Below, piece after piece: positions 1-7,375 of a stretch of DNA of 11,718 bases. The DNA lies in the NCBI GenBank assembly GCA_007129055.1, contig SKWE01000195.1, positions 1 to 11,718 on the forward strand. The letters are read 5' to 3'. This DNA comes from Syntrophomonadaceae bacterium. GTDB taxonomy: Bacteria; Bacillota; Dethiobacteria; DTU022. Each line of letters starts with the position of its first letter. The first letter of the stretch is position 1. The position numbers and the translations under genes were made by a program. Under the pieces are notes generated by a model. It searched no databases, was not told where the DNA came from, and worked only from the letters and a program-made list of their open reading frames with translations.

Positions 1-665
1 AAAGGGCTTTTTTCTGCTTCCTCCTGAAGGGCAAGAAAGCGTTCTTCAACAATTGGATGGCGCAGGCGGGCAAATCCGGGAAGCATTACATATTTTGCAG
101 GATCCTTTTTGAAACCTTCAACCTTATGTTCCTGGCGTTTTCCTTTAACCAGGGTGCTGCGTGAATGGGAAATTCTTGTGGTGCTGCGAAGCATTACAGG
201 TGTGTCAAAACGTTCACTTAACTCAAGGCCGTATAAGACGAAATCGCGAGCTTCTTCGCTGTCCGATGGTTCCAATAGGGGTATTTTTGCGAATCTTGCA
301 TAGTGACGGTTATCCTGCTCGTTTTGAGAACTGTGCATTCCAGGGTCATCTGCCGAGACAAGGACCAGGCCACCGCCTACACCAGTGTAGGAAAGGGTCA
401 TCAGGGGATCTGCGGCAACATTAACACCAACATGTTTCATTGCCGTCAGTACCCTTGCGCCCTCCATAGATGCCCCTATCGCCTCCTCCAGGGCTGTCTT
501 TTCGTTGGCTGACCAGTTACAGCTCACTTCCGGGTATTGACCGAGATTCTCCAGTATTTCTGTGCTCGGTGTCCCGGGATAAGCTGTACCGACCGTTACT
601 CCACCTTCATAGGCCCCGAGCGCTATAGCTTCGTTGCCGGTCATAATAATTCGGTTATCCGTCAA
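1..665 (-). CDS. iorA: indolepyruvate:ferredoxin oxidoreductase alpha subunit, N-terminal part (runs off left edge)
   Basis: IorA, with IorB, oxidatively decarboxylates aryl pyruvates (indolepyruvate, phenylpyruvate) to arylacetyl-CoA, using thiamine diphosphate and reducing ferredoxin in the cytoplasm. Only 221 codons are present. I translated the first ~65 directly, and the rest reads as family-like without a stop. Recognisable segments are YPGTPSTEILE (about residues 28-38), CNWSANEKTALEEA (about 48-61), MKHVGVNVAADPL, DDPGMHSSQNEQDNRHYARF and PVMLRSTTRISHSR, all typical of the N-terminal pyrimidine-binding and domain I region of IorA. The TTG start at 665 is chosen because GAGGAG (minus strand, 673-678) lies 7 nt upstream; an in-frame ATG at 644 is the alternative. 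It begins 1 nt after the paaK stop, so the genes are translationally coupled. The C-terminal ThDP and ferredoxin domains and iorB lie outside the window. Confidence 0.93.
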   Translation of the reverse strand, partial: MTDNRIIMTGNEAIALGAYEGGVTVGTAYPGTPSTEILENLGQYPEVSCNWSANEKTALEEAIGASMEGARVLTAMKHVGVNVAADPLMTLSYTGVGGGLVLVSADDPGMHSSQNEQDNRHYARFAKIPLLEPSDSEEARDFVLYGLELSERFDTPVMLRSTTRISHSRSTLVKGKRQEHKVEGFKKDPAKYVMLPGFARLRHPIVEERFLALQEEAEKSP

Positions 666-666
666 A

Positions 667-1956
667 TTATAACTCCTCACTTTCTAAAATTCTTTTTGCC
701 TTACCGGTGGTTCTTTCAAGTGATTTTGGTTCCATTAGTTTGATGCGCGGCGCAAGGGAAAGAGTTGAACGCAGGTGTCTGCGGATGCGCCCTTCAAGCG
801 CTTCTAATTCTCTAAAGCGATCAGAAAATCCTTCCGGGGTAAGCTCCACCTGGACTTCCAGATCCTTGATAAAGCCTTTTTGTTTATGCAGCACAAGCCT
901 GTAATGCGGTGATACTTCACGAAAACCGGCTAAAACTTCTTCAATTTGCGATGGGAAGATGTTTACACCTTTAATGATGATCATATCATCACTGCGTCCG
1001 GTAATGTAATCCATGCGGCGCGTCGTTCTACCACAGGGGCAGGTTTCAGGTATGAGGCGGGTTATATCCCCAGTTCTGTAACGAATGATGGGGAAGCCTT
1101 CTTTGAAAAGCGGGGTAAGGACAAGTTCTCCCTTTTCCCCGGCCGGAAGTGTAATCCCGGTTTCCGGGTTAATTATTTCCGGATAGTATAGGTCTTCCAG
1201 GATGTGCATTCCCCTGGATTCAGTGCACTCTCCGGATACACCTGGGCCGATTACTTCCGTTAATCCGTAGTTGACTGTTGCTTTTAAACCCCATTGTTTT
1301 TCAATATCTTCCCGCATTGCTTCAGAGCAGGGTTCACCGCCGAAGAGGCCGATTTTCAAACCGAATTCTGAAGGTTCATAACCAAGTTCGCGGGCTACTT
1401 CAGACATATAGATAGCAAAAGAGGGGGTGCAAACCAGGACACTGGTCTTGAAATCTTTCATCAGTGTCAACTGGCGCTCAGTGTTGCCACTGGAAAAAGG
1501 CACAACTGTAGCGCCCAGTTTTTCAAGCCCGTAATGCAGGCCGAAACCCCCGGTAAAGAGGCCGTAGCCGAAAGATACCTGGGCAATATCAGATGGTTTA
1601 ACACCTGCCATTTCACATATCCGCGCAACACCTTCTGCCCAGAATTCAAGGTCTTTTTTTGTGTAGCCAGCAACTATGGGCTTGCCGGTAGTCCCTGATG
1701 AGGCATGAATACGTAATATCTTTTCCAGGGGAACGGCTGCCATTCCGTAAGGATATGCTTCCCTTAAGTCACTTTTTCGGGTAAAAGGAATTTTTACAAC
1801 ATCTTCTAACTCTTTAATATCTTCCGGCTGTATATTGTTTTCATCAAATGTGCGGCGATAGAATGGGCTGTTTTCATAGGCATGTTTTACTGCGTCCTGA
1901 AAACCTTCCAACTGTCTTGTTTTCTGTTCTTCCAGGTTAAAAAAATCGTTCTGCAT
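667..1956 (-). CDS. paaK: phenylacetate-CoA ligase (AMP-forming), PaaK family
   Basis: Activates phenylacetate or a related aryl acid to its CoA thioester through an acyl-adenylate; beside iorA it could also recycle arylacetates released from arylacetyl-CoA. The 429-residue product has the usual family length. Seen, numbered from the ATG: P-loop SSGTTGKP (86-93), YGLTE (230-234), RYRTGD (292-297), the CPCGR pair (from ~306) and the hinge/C-terminal block GRSDDMIIIKGVNIFPSQ (320-337). The reading frame extends to a TTG at 1965, but the AGGAG (1966-1970) would then abut that TTG with no spacer. ATG 1956 gives a 9-nt spacer and is preferred. It lies 24 nt downstream of the ACT gene and 1 nt upstream of iorA in the same operon. 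Exact aryl substrate cannot be told from sequence. Confidence 0.93.
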   Translation of the reverse strand: MQNDFFNLEEQKTRQLEGFQDAVKHAYENSPFYRRTFDENNIQPEDIKELEDVVKIPFTRKSDLREAYPYGMAAVPLEKILRIHASSGTTGKPIVAGYTKKDLEFWAEGVARICEMAGVKPSDIAQVSFGYGLFTGGFGLHYGLEKLGATVVPFSSGNTERQLTLMKDFKTSVLVCTPSFAIYMSEVARELGYEPSEFGLKIGLFGGEPCSEAMREDIEKQWGLKATVNYGLTEVIGPGVSGECTESRGMHILEDLYYPEIINPETGITLPAGEKGELVLTPLFKEGFPIIRYRTGDITRLIPETCPCGRTTRRMDYITGRSDDMIIIKGVNIFPSQIEEVLAGFREVSPHYRLVLHKQKGFIKDLEVQVELTPEGFSDRFRELEALEGRIRRHLRSTLSLAPRIKLMEPKSLERTTGKAKRILESEEL

Positions 1957-1980
1957 GTAGTTCAACTCCTGTGGCTGCGT

Positions 1981-2412
1981 TTAGAAACTGTAGATGCGTT
2001 CGCCACCGACAATGGGGACATTATTCTTTTTTAAAACTTCAAGGGCATCTTCAATACGTTCCACGCGCATCATTATTATTGCATTGCTGGTTGGTTTTTC
2101 AATGAATGAATAAAGATATTCAATGTTAATATTTGCCTCTTCCATGTAGCCAAGGACAGTGGCTAACCCACCCGGAGTATCCGGCACTTCCATGGCTATT
2201 ACCTCTGTAACTGTTGCCATAATGCCATTATCTTTCAGTTCTTTAATTGCTTTATCCGGCTGATCCACAATCATCCGTAAAATACCAAAATCTGATGTAT
2301 CGGCGATAGAGAGGCCGCGAATATTAATTTTCGCGTTGCCCAGCACCTGGGCTACCCTGATTAAGCGTCCCGACTTATTTTCGAGAAATACAGATATCTG
2401 CTTGATCATCAT
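1981..2412 (-). CDS. tandem ACT-domain amino-acid-binding protein
   Basis: A 143-residue protein made almost entirely of two ACT domains: the first about residues 3-70 (IKQISVFLENKSGRL at its start, then NIRGLSIADTSDFGILRMIV), the second about 72-141 (VPDTPGGLATVLGYMEEANI, then NIEYLYSFIE). ACT domains bind amino acids at a dimer interface; the D-x-P-G-G turn of the second domain is a typical ligand-site motif. It has no catalytic or DNA-binding domain, so a ligand-sensing partner role is inferred. It is first in the operon with paaK and iorA, an association known from other anaerobes, suggesting control by an aromatic amino acid. Start: GGAGG lies 5 nt before ATG 2412 and 8 nt before an adjacent ATG 2409, so either may be used. 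A longer in-frame TTG at 2436 overlaps the RBS region and is rejected. Confidence 0.88.
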   Translation of the reverse strand: MMIKQISVFLENKSGRLIRVAQVLGNAKINIRGLSIADTSDFGILRMIVDQPDKAIKELKDNGIMATVTEVIAMEVPDTPGGLATVLGYMEEANINIEYLYSFIEKPTSNAIIMMRVERIEDALEVLKKNNVPIVGGERIYSF

Positions 2413-2468
2413 TGCATCCTCCTTTTTTTGCAGCAATTTAACAGCCGCATTAATTCATGACCATAACT

Positions 2469-2497
2469 ATTCTATAACAATTGCTTCCCGATTGCCA
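2469..2497 (-). promoter_or_regulatory. candidate promoter for ACT-paaK-iorA operon
   Basis: On the minus strand a -10-like TAGAAT (2469-2474, 5 of 6 consensus) is preceded, with a 17-nt spacer, by a weak -35 TGGCAA (2492-2497, 3 of 6). It sits about 57 nt upstream of the ACT start in the divergent spacer. Only the -10 is convincing. Confidence 0.35.
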
Positions 2498-2521
2498 TAT
2501 GCGAATTAGGGACAGGCATCG

Positions 2522-2574
2522 GCTGTATTAGACTGCTGCATTTGCTTTCCTGCTGCTATTTCTTAATACACAGC
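2522..2574. repeat. imperfect inverted repeat and short direct repeats in divergent spacer
   Basis: GCTGTATTA (2522-2530) is matched by TAATACACAGC (2564-2574), its reverse complement apart from a 2-nt insertion. Between them CTGCTGC occurs twice (2533-2539 and 2550-2556). The right arm abuts the candidate -35 of the radical SAM gene, so an operator role is possible, but short repeats like this can arise by chance. Confidence 0.3.
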
Positions 2575-2602
2575 TTACAAAGTGTAATCTTTATTTTATA
2601 AT
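2574..2602 (+). promoter_or_regulatory. candidate sigma-A promoter for the radical SAM gene
   Basis: CTTACA (2574-2579, 4 of 6) and a perfect TATAAT (2597-2602) are separated by 17 nt. Transcription would begin about 2608-2610, just before the AGGAGG at 2611-2616, giving an almost leaderless-length 5' end. Confidence 0.6.
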
Positions 2603-2621
2603 AGTATTGCAGGAGGTGTGA

Positions 2622-3572
2622 ATGCGGGTGCGATCTTCCAATTATAGATCTAAAAATAATGGTTCAGGGTTAGAAAGAAAACCGGCCTATCTTGCCATAC
2701 CTGAAAATGAATTTTTAAAGCGCGTTGATATGCTGAAGAAGATGATGAAGAGCTGTACAATCTGTCCCAGAAACTGCCGTGTAGATCGCCTGACCGGGAT
2801 TAAAGGGCAATGCGGGGCTGCAGGTGAAATAATTATCAGTAGTATTGGGCCTCATTTTGGTGAGGAAAAGGAACTTGTCGGTAGCGGTGGTTCAGGCACC
2901 ATTTTTTTTACTAATTGCAACCTTGAATGTGTTTACTGTCAGAATTGGACGATAAGCAGGGGTGAGGAAAGGGGAGCAATATTTTCTGAAGATGAACTGG
3001 CTGAAGCTATGCTATCTTTGCAAAAGCGCGGCTGCAGTAATATCAACCTTGTCAGCCCAACACCCTATCTTTATGGGATAGTTATGTCACTTTTCGAGGC
3101 GACAAAGAAAGGGCTTTCAATACCCCTGGTATATAACTGTGGCGGATATGAATCTTTGAATTCCTTAAAACTGCTTGAAGGGTTGGTTGATATATACATG
3201 CCGGATGCAAAGTATGCTTCAGATGAGGAAGGCAGGCTCTATTCCGGAATTGACGATTATTTTACCCGCCTAAGAGAAGCTTTAAAAGAGATGCAGCGGC
3301 AGGTAGGTGACTTGGAAACAGGAATTGACGGTCTTGCTTGTAAAGGTTTACTTATCAGACATCTTGTATTACCGGGCAATATTGCCGGCAGTGAAAAAAT
3401 GGCGCGATTCTTAAAAGATGAGATTTCACCAAACTGCGCAATAAATGTTATGGCCCAGTATTATCCCGCTTACCTGGCCGGTCAGTATCCTGTTTTAAAC
3501 CGCAGGATAACTTCAAGTGAGTACAGCAAAGCCCGTAAAGCTTTCACGGAAAAAGGCCTTCGTCTGTTATAA
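2622..3572 (+). CDS. radical SAM protein, PflA-like (COG1313-type) putative activating enzyme
   Basis: A cytoplasmic [4Fe-4S]/S-adenosylmethionine enzyme resembling pyruvate-formate-lyase activating enzymes, 316 residues. The cluster motif CNLECVYC gives C99, C103 and C106 (CX3CX2C), as in PflA-like radical SAM proteins. A second cysteine set lies upstream (C45, C48, C52, C64 in CTICPRNC...GQCG), a feature of this subgroup that may bind metal or a further cluster. Further family-like segments are VSPTPYL, YNCGGYES, VDIYMPDAKY and LLIRHLVLPGN. ATG 2622 follows AGGAGG (2611-2616) by 5 nt. The gene stands alone between the divergent paaK operon and trxA, so its target cannot be inferred: no glycyl radical enzyme gene is in view. 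Members of this subgroup are usually annotated as putative PFL activases without proof. Confidence 0.88.
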   Translation: MRVRSSNYRSKNNGSGLERKPAYLAIPENEFLKRVDMLKKMMKSCTICPRNCRVDRLTGIKGQCGAAGEIIISSIGPHFGEEKELVGSGGSGTIFFTNCNLECVYCQNWTISRGEERGAIFSEDELAEAMLSLQKRGCSNINLVSPTPYLYGIVMSLFEATKKGLSIPLVYNCGGYESLNSLKLLEGLVDIYMPDAKYASDEEGRLYSGIDDYFTRLREALKEMQRQVGDLETGIDGLACKGLLIRHLVLPGNIAGSEKMARFLKDEISPNCAINVMAQYYPAYLAGQYPVLNRRITSSEYSKARKAFTEKGLRLL

Positions 3573-3635
3573 AAATATTTTTAAGGATTTAGATGTATAT
3601 TTGAAAATTATTGGGAAATAACCAGGTAAGTTAGG

Positions 3636-3665
3636 TTGACCCTTCTAACAGTGCTGGTGTAGAAT
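3636..3665 (+). promoter_or_regulatory. promoter of trxA
   Basis: TTGACC (3636-3641, 5 of 6) and TAGAAT (3660-3665, 5 of 6) with an 18-nt spacer. Predicted transcription start about 3671-3673, immediately before the leader palindrome. Confidence 0.65.
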
Positions 3666-3676
3666 TAAGCTAAACT

Positions 3677-3694
3677 GGCCTTTTTAAAGAGGCC
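3677..3694 (+). promoter_or_regulatory. palindrome / hairpin at 5' end of the trxA transcript
   Basis: GGCCT (3677-3681) and AGGCC (3690-3694) are perfect inverted arms around an 8-nt T/A-rich centre that can pair partly inward. It lies a few nt past the predicted start site, so it could stabilise the mRNA 5' end or serve as a repressor operator. It is not followed by a T-run and is not a terminator. Confidence 0.45.
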
Positions 3695-3719
3695 CATACC
3701 TGTGAAGGAGGAACATTAA

Positions 3720-4046
3720 ATGGCTGGATTGGTTATTGAAGTTAGTGAATCGCAATTTGAAAATGAGGTACTAAAATCAGATATACCCGTCTTGGTTGAT
3801 TTTTGGGCACCATGGTGTGGTCCCTGTAAAATGCTTGGGCCTGTTCTGGAGGAAGTCGCAAGCGACAATGACAGCCGCCTTAAAGTGGTTAAGGTTAATG
3901 TGGATGAAAATCCGGATTTGGCTCAGCAGTATGAAGTCATGGGTATTCCCGCCATGTTTTTAATTAAAGACGGAGATGTTATAGATAGCTTTACCGGAGC
4001 AATGAACAAGCAAGCTCTTACTGAAAAGATTGATAAATATATCTAG
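3720..4046 (+). CDS. trxA: thioredoxin
   Basis: Small cytoplasmic dithiol-disulfide oxidoreductase, 108 residues, the full usual length. The active site WCGPC is at residues 32-36 (C33, C36), with the preceding DFWAPWCGPCK context. The cis-proline loop GIPAMF carries P77, with Ala where Thr is commoner. The buried aspartate D27 and the C-terminal IKDGDVIDSFTGAMNK segment fit the fold. AAGGAGGA (3705-3712) sets the ATG start at 3720. It has its own promoter and a leader palindrome. The partner reductase is not in the window. No clear terminator follows, so read-through into the next three genes is possible. Confidence 0.96.
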   Translation: MAGLVIEVSESQFENEVLKSDIPVLVDFWAPWCGPCKMLGPVLEEVASDNDSRLKVVKVNVDENPDLAQQYEVMGIPAMFLIKDGDVIDSFTGAMNKQALTEKIDKYI

Positions 4047-4148
4047 CTATTTTTTAAGTTTTCTTTGAATTTTAGGACATATTGCAGGAAACAGCTTCCA
4101 GATGGCGAATAATATTTTTAAATATTCCGAAAGGATGTGTTATGCGCC

Positions 4149-4412
4149 ATGGAACGACAGGTAATCGGCCGGGTAACCCATTATTACAGTAAAATCGGTG
4201 TAGCAATCTTAGAACTTGATAAGCCTTTGAAAGCCGGGGAAAAAATTGCTGTGATAGGCTCAACCACAGACATTGAACAGGATGTAAAATCAATGCAGGT
4301 AGAACACCAAAACATCGATTCAGCTGAGGCGGGCGACCTGGTCGGCCTGAAGATAAAAGGTAAAGTTAGGGAAGGCGATACAGTTTACAAGTTATTCCAA
4401 AAAGGTGATTAA
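4149..4412 (+). CDS. small translation elongation factor-like (EF-Tu domain II-like) protein, function unknown
   Basis: An 87-residue protein resembling the beta-barrel domain II of translation GTPases without any GTPase domain: GRVTHYYSKIGVAILELD, then LKAGEKIAVIGSTTD, MQVEHQNID and GDLVGLKIKGKVREGDTVY. Standalone proteins of this kind are annotated as translation elongation factor-like in Firmicutes and are often found near U32 peptidase-family genes; no such gene is in this window. The ATG start matches the usual family N-terminus, but the nearest Shine-Dalgarno-like AAGGA (4131-4135) is 13 nt away. An in-frame GTG at 4137 (91 residues) lies only 1 nt from it and is less likely. The stop directly abuts the azlC TTG, so the two genes are probably coupled. 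Biochemical role is not known to me. Confidence 0.78.
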   Translation: MERQVIGRVTHYYSKIGVAILELDKPLKAGEKIAVIGSTTDIEQDVKSMQVEHQNIDSAEAGDLVGLKIKGKVREGDTVYKLFQKGD

Positions 4413-5138
4413 TTGATTTTTGGTGTTATAGATGGAGAAATAAAAAAACAAGCCCTGATCGGCACGGTCAGGGCTGTTCCGATTATCCTCGGTTATCTTC
4501 CAATCGGACTGGCTTTTGGAGTTTTAGCCTCAACAGCAGGATTAAGCGCATCAGCGGCCGCAGCCATGTCTGTTTTTATTTTTGCAGGTTCTTCGCAACT
4601 AATATCAGTTGGTTTAATCGGAGCCGGGGTTGGTATTGCATCAATAACTGCAACAGTCTTCCTGGTAAACTTACGTCATATGCTGATGAGCGCTTACCTT
4701 GCTCCTCATTTGCGAAAATTAAAAACGTGGCAGCTTATCCTGTTCAGTTATGAAATTACAGATGAATCATTTGCCATACATTCAAGCTATATACGCGAAC
4801 ATGGTGTACCTCCAATAACTGAACTTTTTGCCCTGAATATATCTGCACACCTGGCCTGGGTTCTTGGTTCTATTCTTGGTGCCTGGTTGGGCAGCAGCAT
4901 TGACTTAGATATAGCTGCATTCGGAATTGATTTTGCCCTGCCGGCAATGTTTATCGCCCTGCTGGTTATGCAGATTGAAAATTATCGCCATCTTGCAATA
5001 GCCGCTTTTGCTGCACTGCTTGGACTTTTATTCTATTTGGCCGGTATGAACCAGCTTTATATTATATTGGCAACGGTTATTGCAGCTACGGCTGGTGTAT
5101 TAACACACCGTGAACCAGACCAAGCGGAGGAACACTGA
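4413..5138 (+). CDS. azlC: AzlC family branched-chain amino acid exporter, large subunit
   Basis: Integral membrane protein of 241 residues, the large component of the AzlCD exporter of branched-chain amino acids (azaleucine resistance in Bacillus subtilis). Family motifs are visible: PIGLAFGVLA (30-39), FAGSSQ (57-62), NLRHMLMS (86-93), DESFA (117-121) and GIDFALPAMF (171-180), with about six to seven hydrophobic segments. The TTG start follows the upstream stop directly (0 nt). AAAGGTGAT (4401-4409), complementary to the 16S 3' end, sits 3-5 nt before it and supports that start. It is followed by azlD after 1 nt. The transported substrate in this organism is inferred only from the family. 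Confidence 0.92.
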   Translation: MIFGVIDGEIKKQALIGTVRAVPIILGYLPIGLAFGVLASTAGLSASAAAAMSVFIFAGSSQLISVGLIGAGVGIASITATVFLVNLRHMLMSAYLAPHLRKLKTWQLILFSYEITDESFAIHSSYIREHGVPPITELFALNISAHLAWVLGSILGAWLGSSIDLDIAAFGIDFALPAMFIALLVMQIENYRHLAIAAFAALLGLLFYLAGMNQLYIILATVIAATAGVLTHREPDQAEEH

Positions 5139-5139
5139 T

Positions 5140-5463
5140 TTGTCTGACCTGGTTTTACTGATATTCTTAATGTCACTGGTAACCTTCATACCGCGAGTTC
5201 TGCCTATTTTGCTTCTAACCAGGTGTTCACTGCCTGCCCCGGTTGAGAGATGGCTTTCATATGTGCCTGTAGCGGTACTGGCAGCTTTACTGGCCCCTGC
5301 TCTATTTACGACTGAGGGCAGCTTAAATTTTTCTTTCAACATGAATCCTGCTTTTTGGGTTTCCATCCCGGTTTTTATTATCGCAATTTATACTCGTAAC
5401 CTTTTTATCACTGTTCTTTCCGGAATGGTACTTATTGCCCTGGTCAGAATGCTATTTATCTAA
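5140..5463 (+). CDS. azlD: AzlD family branched-chain amino acid exporter, small subunit
   Basis: A 107-residue membrane protein, the small partner of AzlC. Seen: an N-terminal hydrophobic helix leading into SLVTFIPRVLPILLLTR, the Arg/Pro-containing signature of the family, then hydrophobic stretches around VPVAVLAALLAPALF, WVSIPVFIIAIYT and LFITVLSGMVLIALV, so about four membrane segments. A TTG start at 5140 is preferred because GGAGG (5126-5130) precedes it by 9 nt and it lies 1 nt after the azlC stop. A GTG at 5110 in the same frame would place the RBS inside the coding region. AzlC and AzlD are expected to form one transporter complex. Confidence 0.9.
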   Translation: MSDLVLLIFLMSLVTFIPRVLPILLLTRCSLPAPVERWLSYVPVAVLAALLAPALFTTEGSLNFSFNMNPAFWVSIPVFIIAIYTRNLFITVLSGMVLIALVRMLFI

Positions 5464-5529
5464 CTAATTCACTCAATATATTTCACTATAGTTTAAACTT
5501 TGAAAACTGCAAAATTATATCAGGATTAA

Positions 5530-5559
5530 TTGACCGAGAATTCGGCATTATGATATAAT
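5530..5559 (+). promoter_or_regulatory. strong extended -10 promoter of the aldehyde ferredoxin oxidoreductase operon
   Basis: TTGACC (5530-5535), 18-nt spacer, perfect TATAAT (5554-5559) with an extended -10 TGA (5551-5553). A short inverted repeat CCGA-N4-TCGG (5534-5545) overlaps the -35 and spacer and could be an operator. The predicted leader is ~65 nt and ends in AAGGAGGAG (5617-5625) before the ATG. Confidence 0.75.
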
Positions 5560-5630
5560 TTAAAAGCGGTAGCAGTTTGTTTCAAAAGGTAAAGTATCCC
5601 AAAATACATTTCAAATAAGGAGGAGTTTGG

Positions 5631-7370
5631 ATGAGTAAACTGTTTCGTGTGAACATGACAGAGAAAAAGGTAACTGTAGAAGAATTACCGGAAAAGTATA
5701 AGGGAATGGGTGGACGCTGGTTATCTTCTCAGATGATAAGTGATGAAGTGCCTGCCGATTGTCACCCCCTGGGCCCGAATAATAAACTGGTATTTGCACC
5801 CGGCTTTTTATCGGGAACCCGTGCACCGAACTCCGGTCGTATTTCCGTTGGAGGTAAGTCGCCTTTGACCGGTGGTATTAAAGAATCTAATGCAGGGACA
5901 CCATTTTCTCAAAACCTGGCCCGTATGGGTTATGCTGCGATCGTTGTTGAAGGTTTGCCGACTGATAGCAAACAGTGGACGTTGAAGCTTGACATCAATG
6001 GAGGAGAACTTCTTCCTGCCGATGAGCTTGTCGGAAAAGGTGCTTACGAGTCCGGCAATATGATCTGGGACAAATTTGGCGAAAAGAAAGCTTTCGTAGT
6101 TAACGGCCCTGCAGGAGAAGCGAAGATGGCTATGGCCGGCCTTGCCTTTAATGACCCCGAAGGACGTGCAGCCCGTTATGCTGGACGTGGTGGACTCGGA
6201 GCTGTTATGGGAAGCAAGGGTTTGAAGGCAATAGTGCTTGATGATACAGATGCTCCCGGAGTTAAGCCTGCCAATGAAGAACTGCTCAGGTCGGGACAGA
6301 AGAAACTGGCCGATGCAATCCTTTCACACGACGTTACGAAGAAAGGCGGCGGGCTGAACAGCTACGGAACCGCAGTTTTGATTAACATCTTAAATGAAGC
6401 AGGAGGTCTGCCTACCAGGAACTTTAGTTCCGGGGAGTTTGAAGGGGCAAGCAAAATCAGTGGTGAAGCGCTGGCCGAAGCGGCTGAAAAGCGCGGCGGT
6501 GCTGGAACAATGGGCCACCGCTGCCATCCCGGTTGTATCATTAACTGTTCGACAGTTTATGCAAAAGAAGACGGAAGTGAACATGTTTCATCCGTAGAAT
6601 ACGAGTCGCTATGGTCACTGGGTGCAAACTGCGGTATTGATAACCTCGATCATGTTGCCGAACTGATCTGGCTTTGCAACGATCTTGGTATTGATACTAT
6701 AGAAGCCGGTTGTATGATTGGTGTGGCAATGGAAGCCGGCCTGGCTGAATTTGGTGATGGCCCGGCTGCCATCAACCTGTTGAAAGAGCTCTACAAGGGT
6801 TCTCCCCTGGGCCATATTCTGGGCCAGGGAACCCAGTTTACCGGTGAAGCTTATGGCATAACACGAATTCCAACTGTTAAGCGCCAGGGAATGCCTGCTT
6901 ACGAACCGCGTGCAGTCAAGGGTATTGGCGTTACATATGCCACTTCAACCATGGGTGCCGACCATACTGCCGGTTACACCATTGCTCCGGAAATCATGTC
7001 TGTCGGTGGTTCAGAAGATCCGCTTAAAACTAAAGGTAAAGTTGGCCTATCAAAAGGGCTGCAGGATGCCACTGCATTTCTTGATGCTGCTGGCTACTGC
7101 ATCTTTATCGCTTTTCCAATCCTTGATATCCCCAGCGGTTTCGAAGGTGTCGTAGAGACGACGAACGGTATGCTCGGAACCGATTATACCGCTGATGATG
7201 TGGGCAGGATTGGTGATGAAATCCTGAGAACAGAAAGAGCGTTTAACATGAAAGCAGGATTGGGTAAAGAAGCTGACCGAATTCCTGAATTCATGAAGTA
7301 TGAAAAACTTCCGCCGCACAACCATGTCTGGGATGTGACAGACGAAGAACTTGATTCTTTCTGGGACTAA
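5631..7370 (+). CDS. aor: aldehyde:ferredoxin oxidoreductase (tungsten/molybdopterin)
   Basis: Interconverts aldehydes and carboxylic acids with ferredoxin, using a bis-molybdopterin tungsten (or molybdenum) cofactor and one [4Fe-4S] cluster; cytoplasmic, 579 residues. Pterin-binding segments: GRISVGGKSPLTGG (69-82), GRGGLGAVMGSKGLKAI (185-201), DTIEAG (355-360) and GADHTAGYT (442-450). Cluster ligands are probably C298, C302 and C306 (CX3CX3C in HRCHPGCIINCS) and C490 (AGYCIF). The first spacing is one residue longer than the CX2CX3C of archaeal AOR, which marks a different bacterial subgroup rather than a defect. AGGAGG (5618-5623) is 7 nt before ATG 5631. A MoaD-like carrier gene follows after 5 nt. 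The substrate is unknown; aldehydes from amino acid 2-oxoacids or reduction of organic acids are plausible given iorA and paaK nearby. Confidence 0.95.
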   Translation: MSKLFRVNMTEKKVTVEELPEKYKGMGGRWLSSQMISDEVPADCHPLGPNNKLVFAPGFLSGTRAPNSGRISVGGKSPLTGGIKESNAGTPFSQNLARMGYAAIVVEGLPTDSKQWTLKLDINGGELLPADELVGKGAYESGNMIWDKFGEKKAFVVNGPAGEAKMAMAGLAFNDPEGRAARYAGRGGLGAVMGSKGLKAIVLDDTDAPGVKPANEELLRSGQKKLADAILSHDVTKKGGGLNSYGTAVLINILNEAGGLPTRNFSSGEFEGASKISGEALAEAAEKRGGAGTMGHRCHPGCIINCSTVYAKEDGSEHVSSVEYESLWSLGANCGIDNLDHVAELIWLCNDLGIDTIEAGCMIGVAMEAGLAEFGDGPAAINLLKELYKGSPLGHILGQGTQFTGEAYGITRIPTVKRQGMPAYEPRAVKGIGVTYATSTMGADHTAGYTIAPEIMSVGGSEDPLKTKGKVGLSKGLQDATAFLDAAGYCIFIAFPILDIPSGFEGVVETTNGMLGTDYTADDVGRIGDEILRTERAFNMKAGLGKEADRIPEFMKYEKLPPHNHVWDVTDEELDSFWD

Positions 7371-7375
7371 TTGCG

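Noticed and set aside
303..743. Plus-strand open frames across the iorA/paaK junction
   Set aside because: Both minus-strand genes have clear family motifs here with coupled starts and stops, so the plus-strand frames are shadows.
4047..4110. T-rich stretch after trxA as a terminator
   Set aside because: There are T-runs but no stem-loop in front of them that I can find.
4072..4293. 73-codon minus-strand open frame over the spacer and EF-Tu-like gene
   Set aside because: The plus-strand frame matches a known small family and abuts azlC; the minus-strand product resembles nothing.
6390..6597. Open frames on both strands inside the aor gene
   Set aside because: They overlap a well-supported AOR coding region that carries the cluster cysteines in this stretch; the alternative translations show no family signal and have no RBS.
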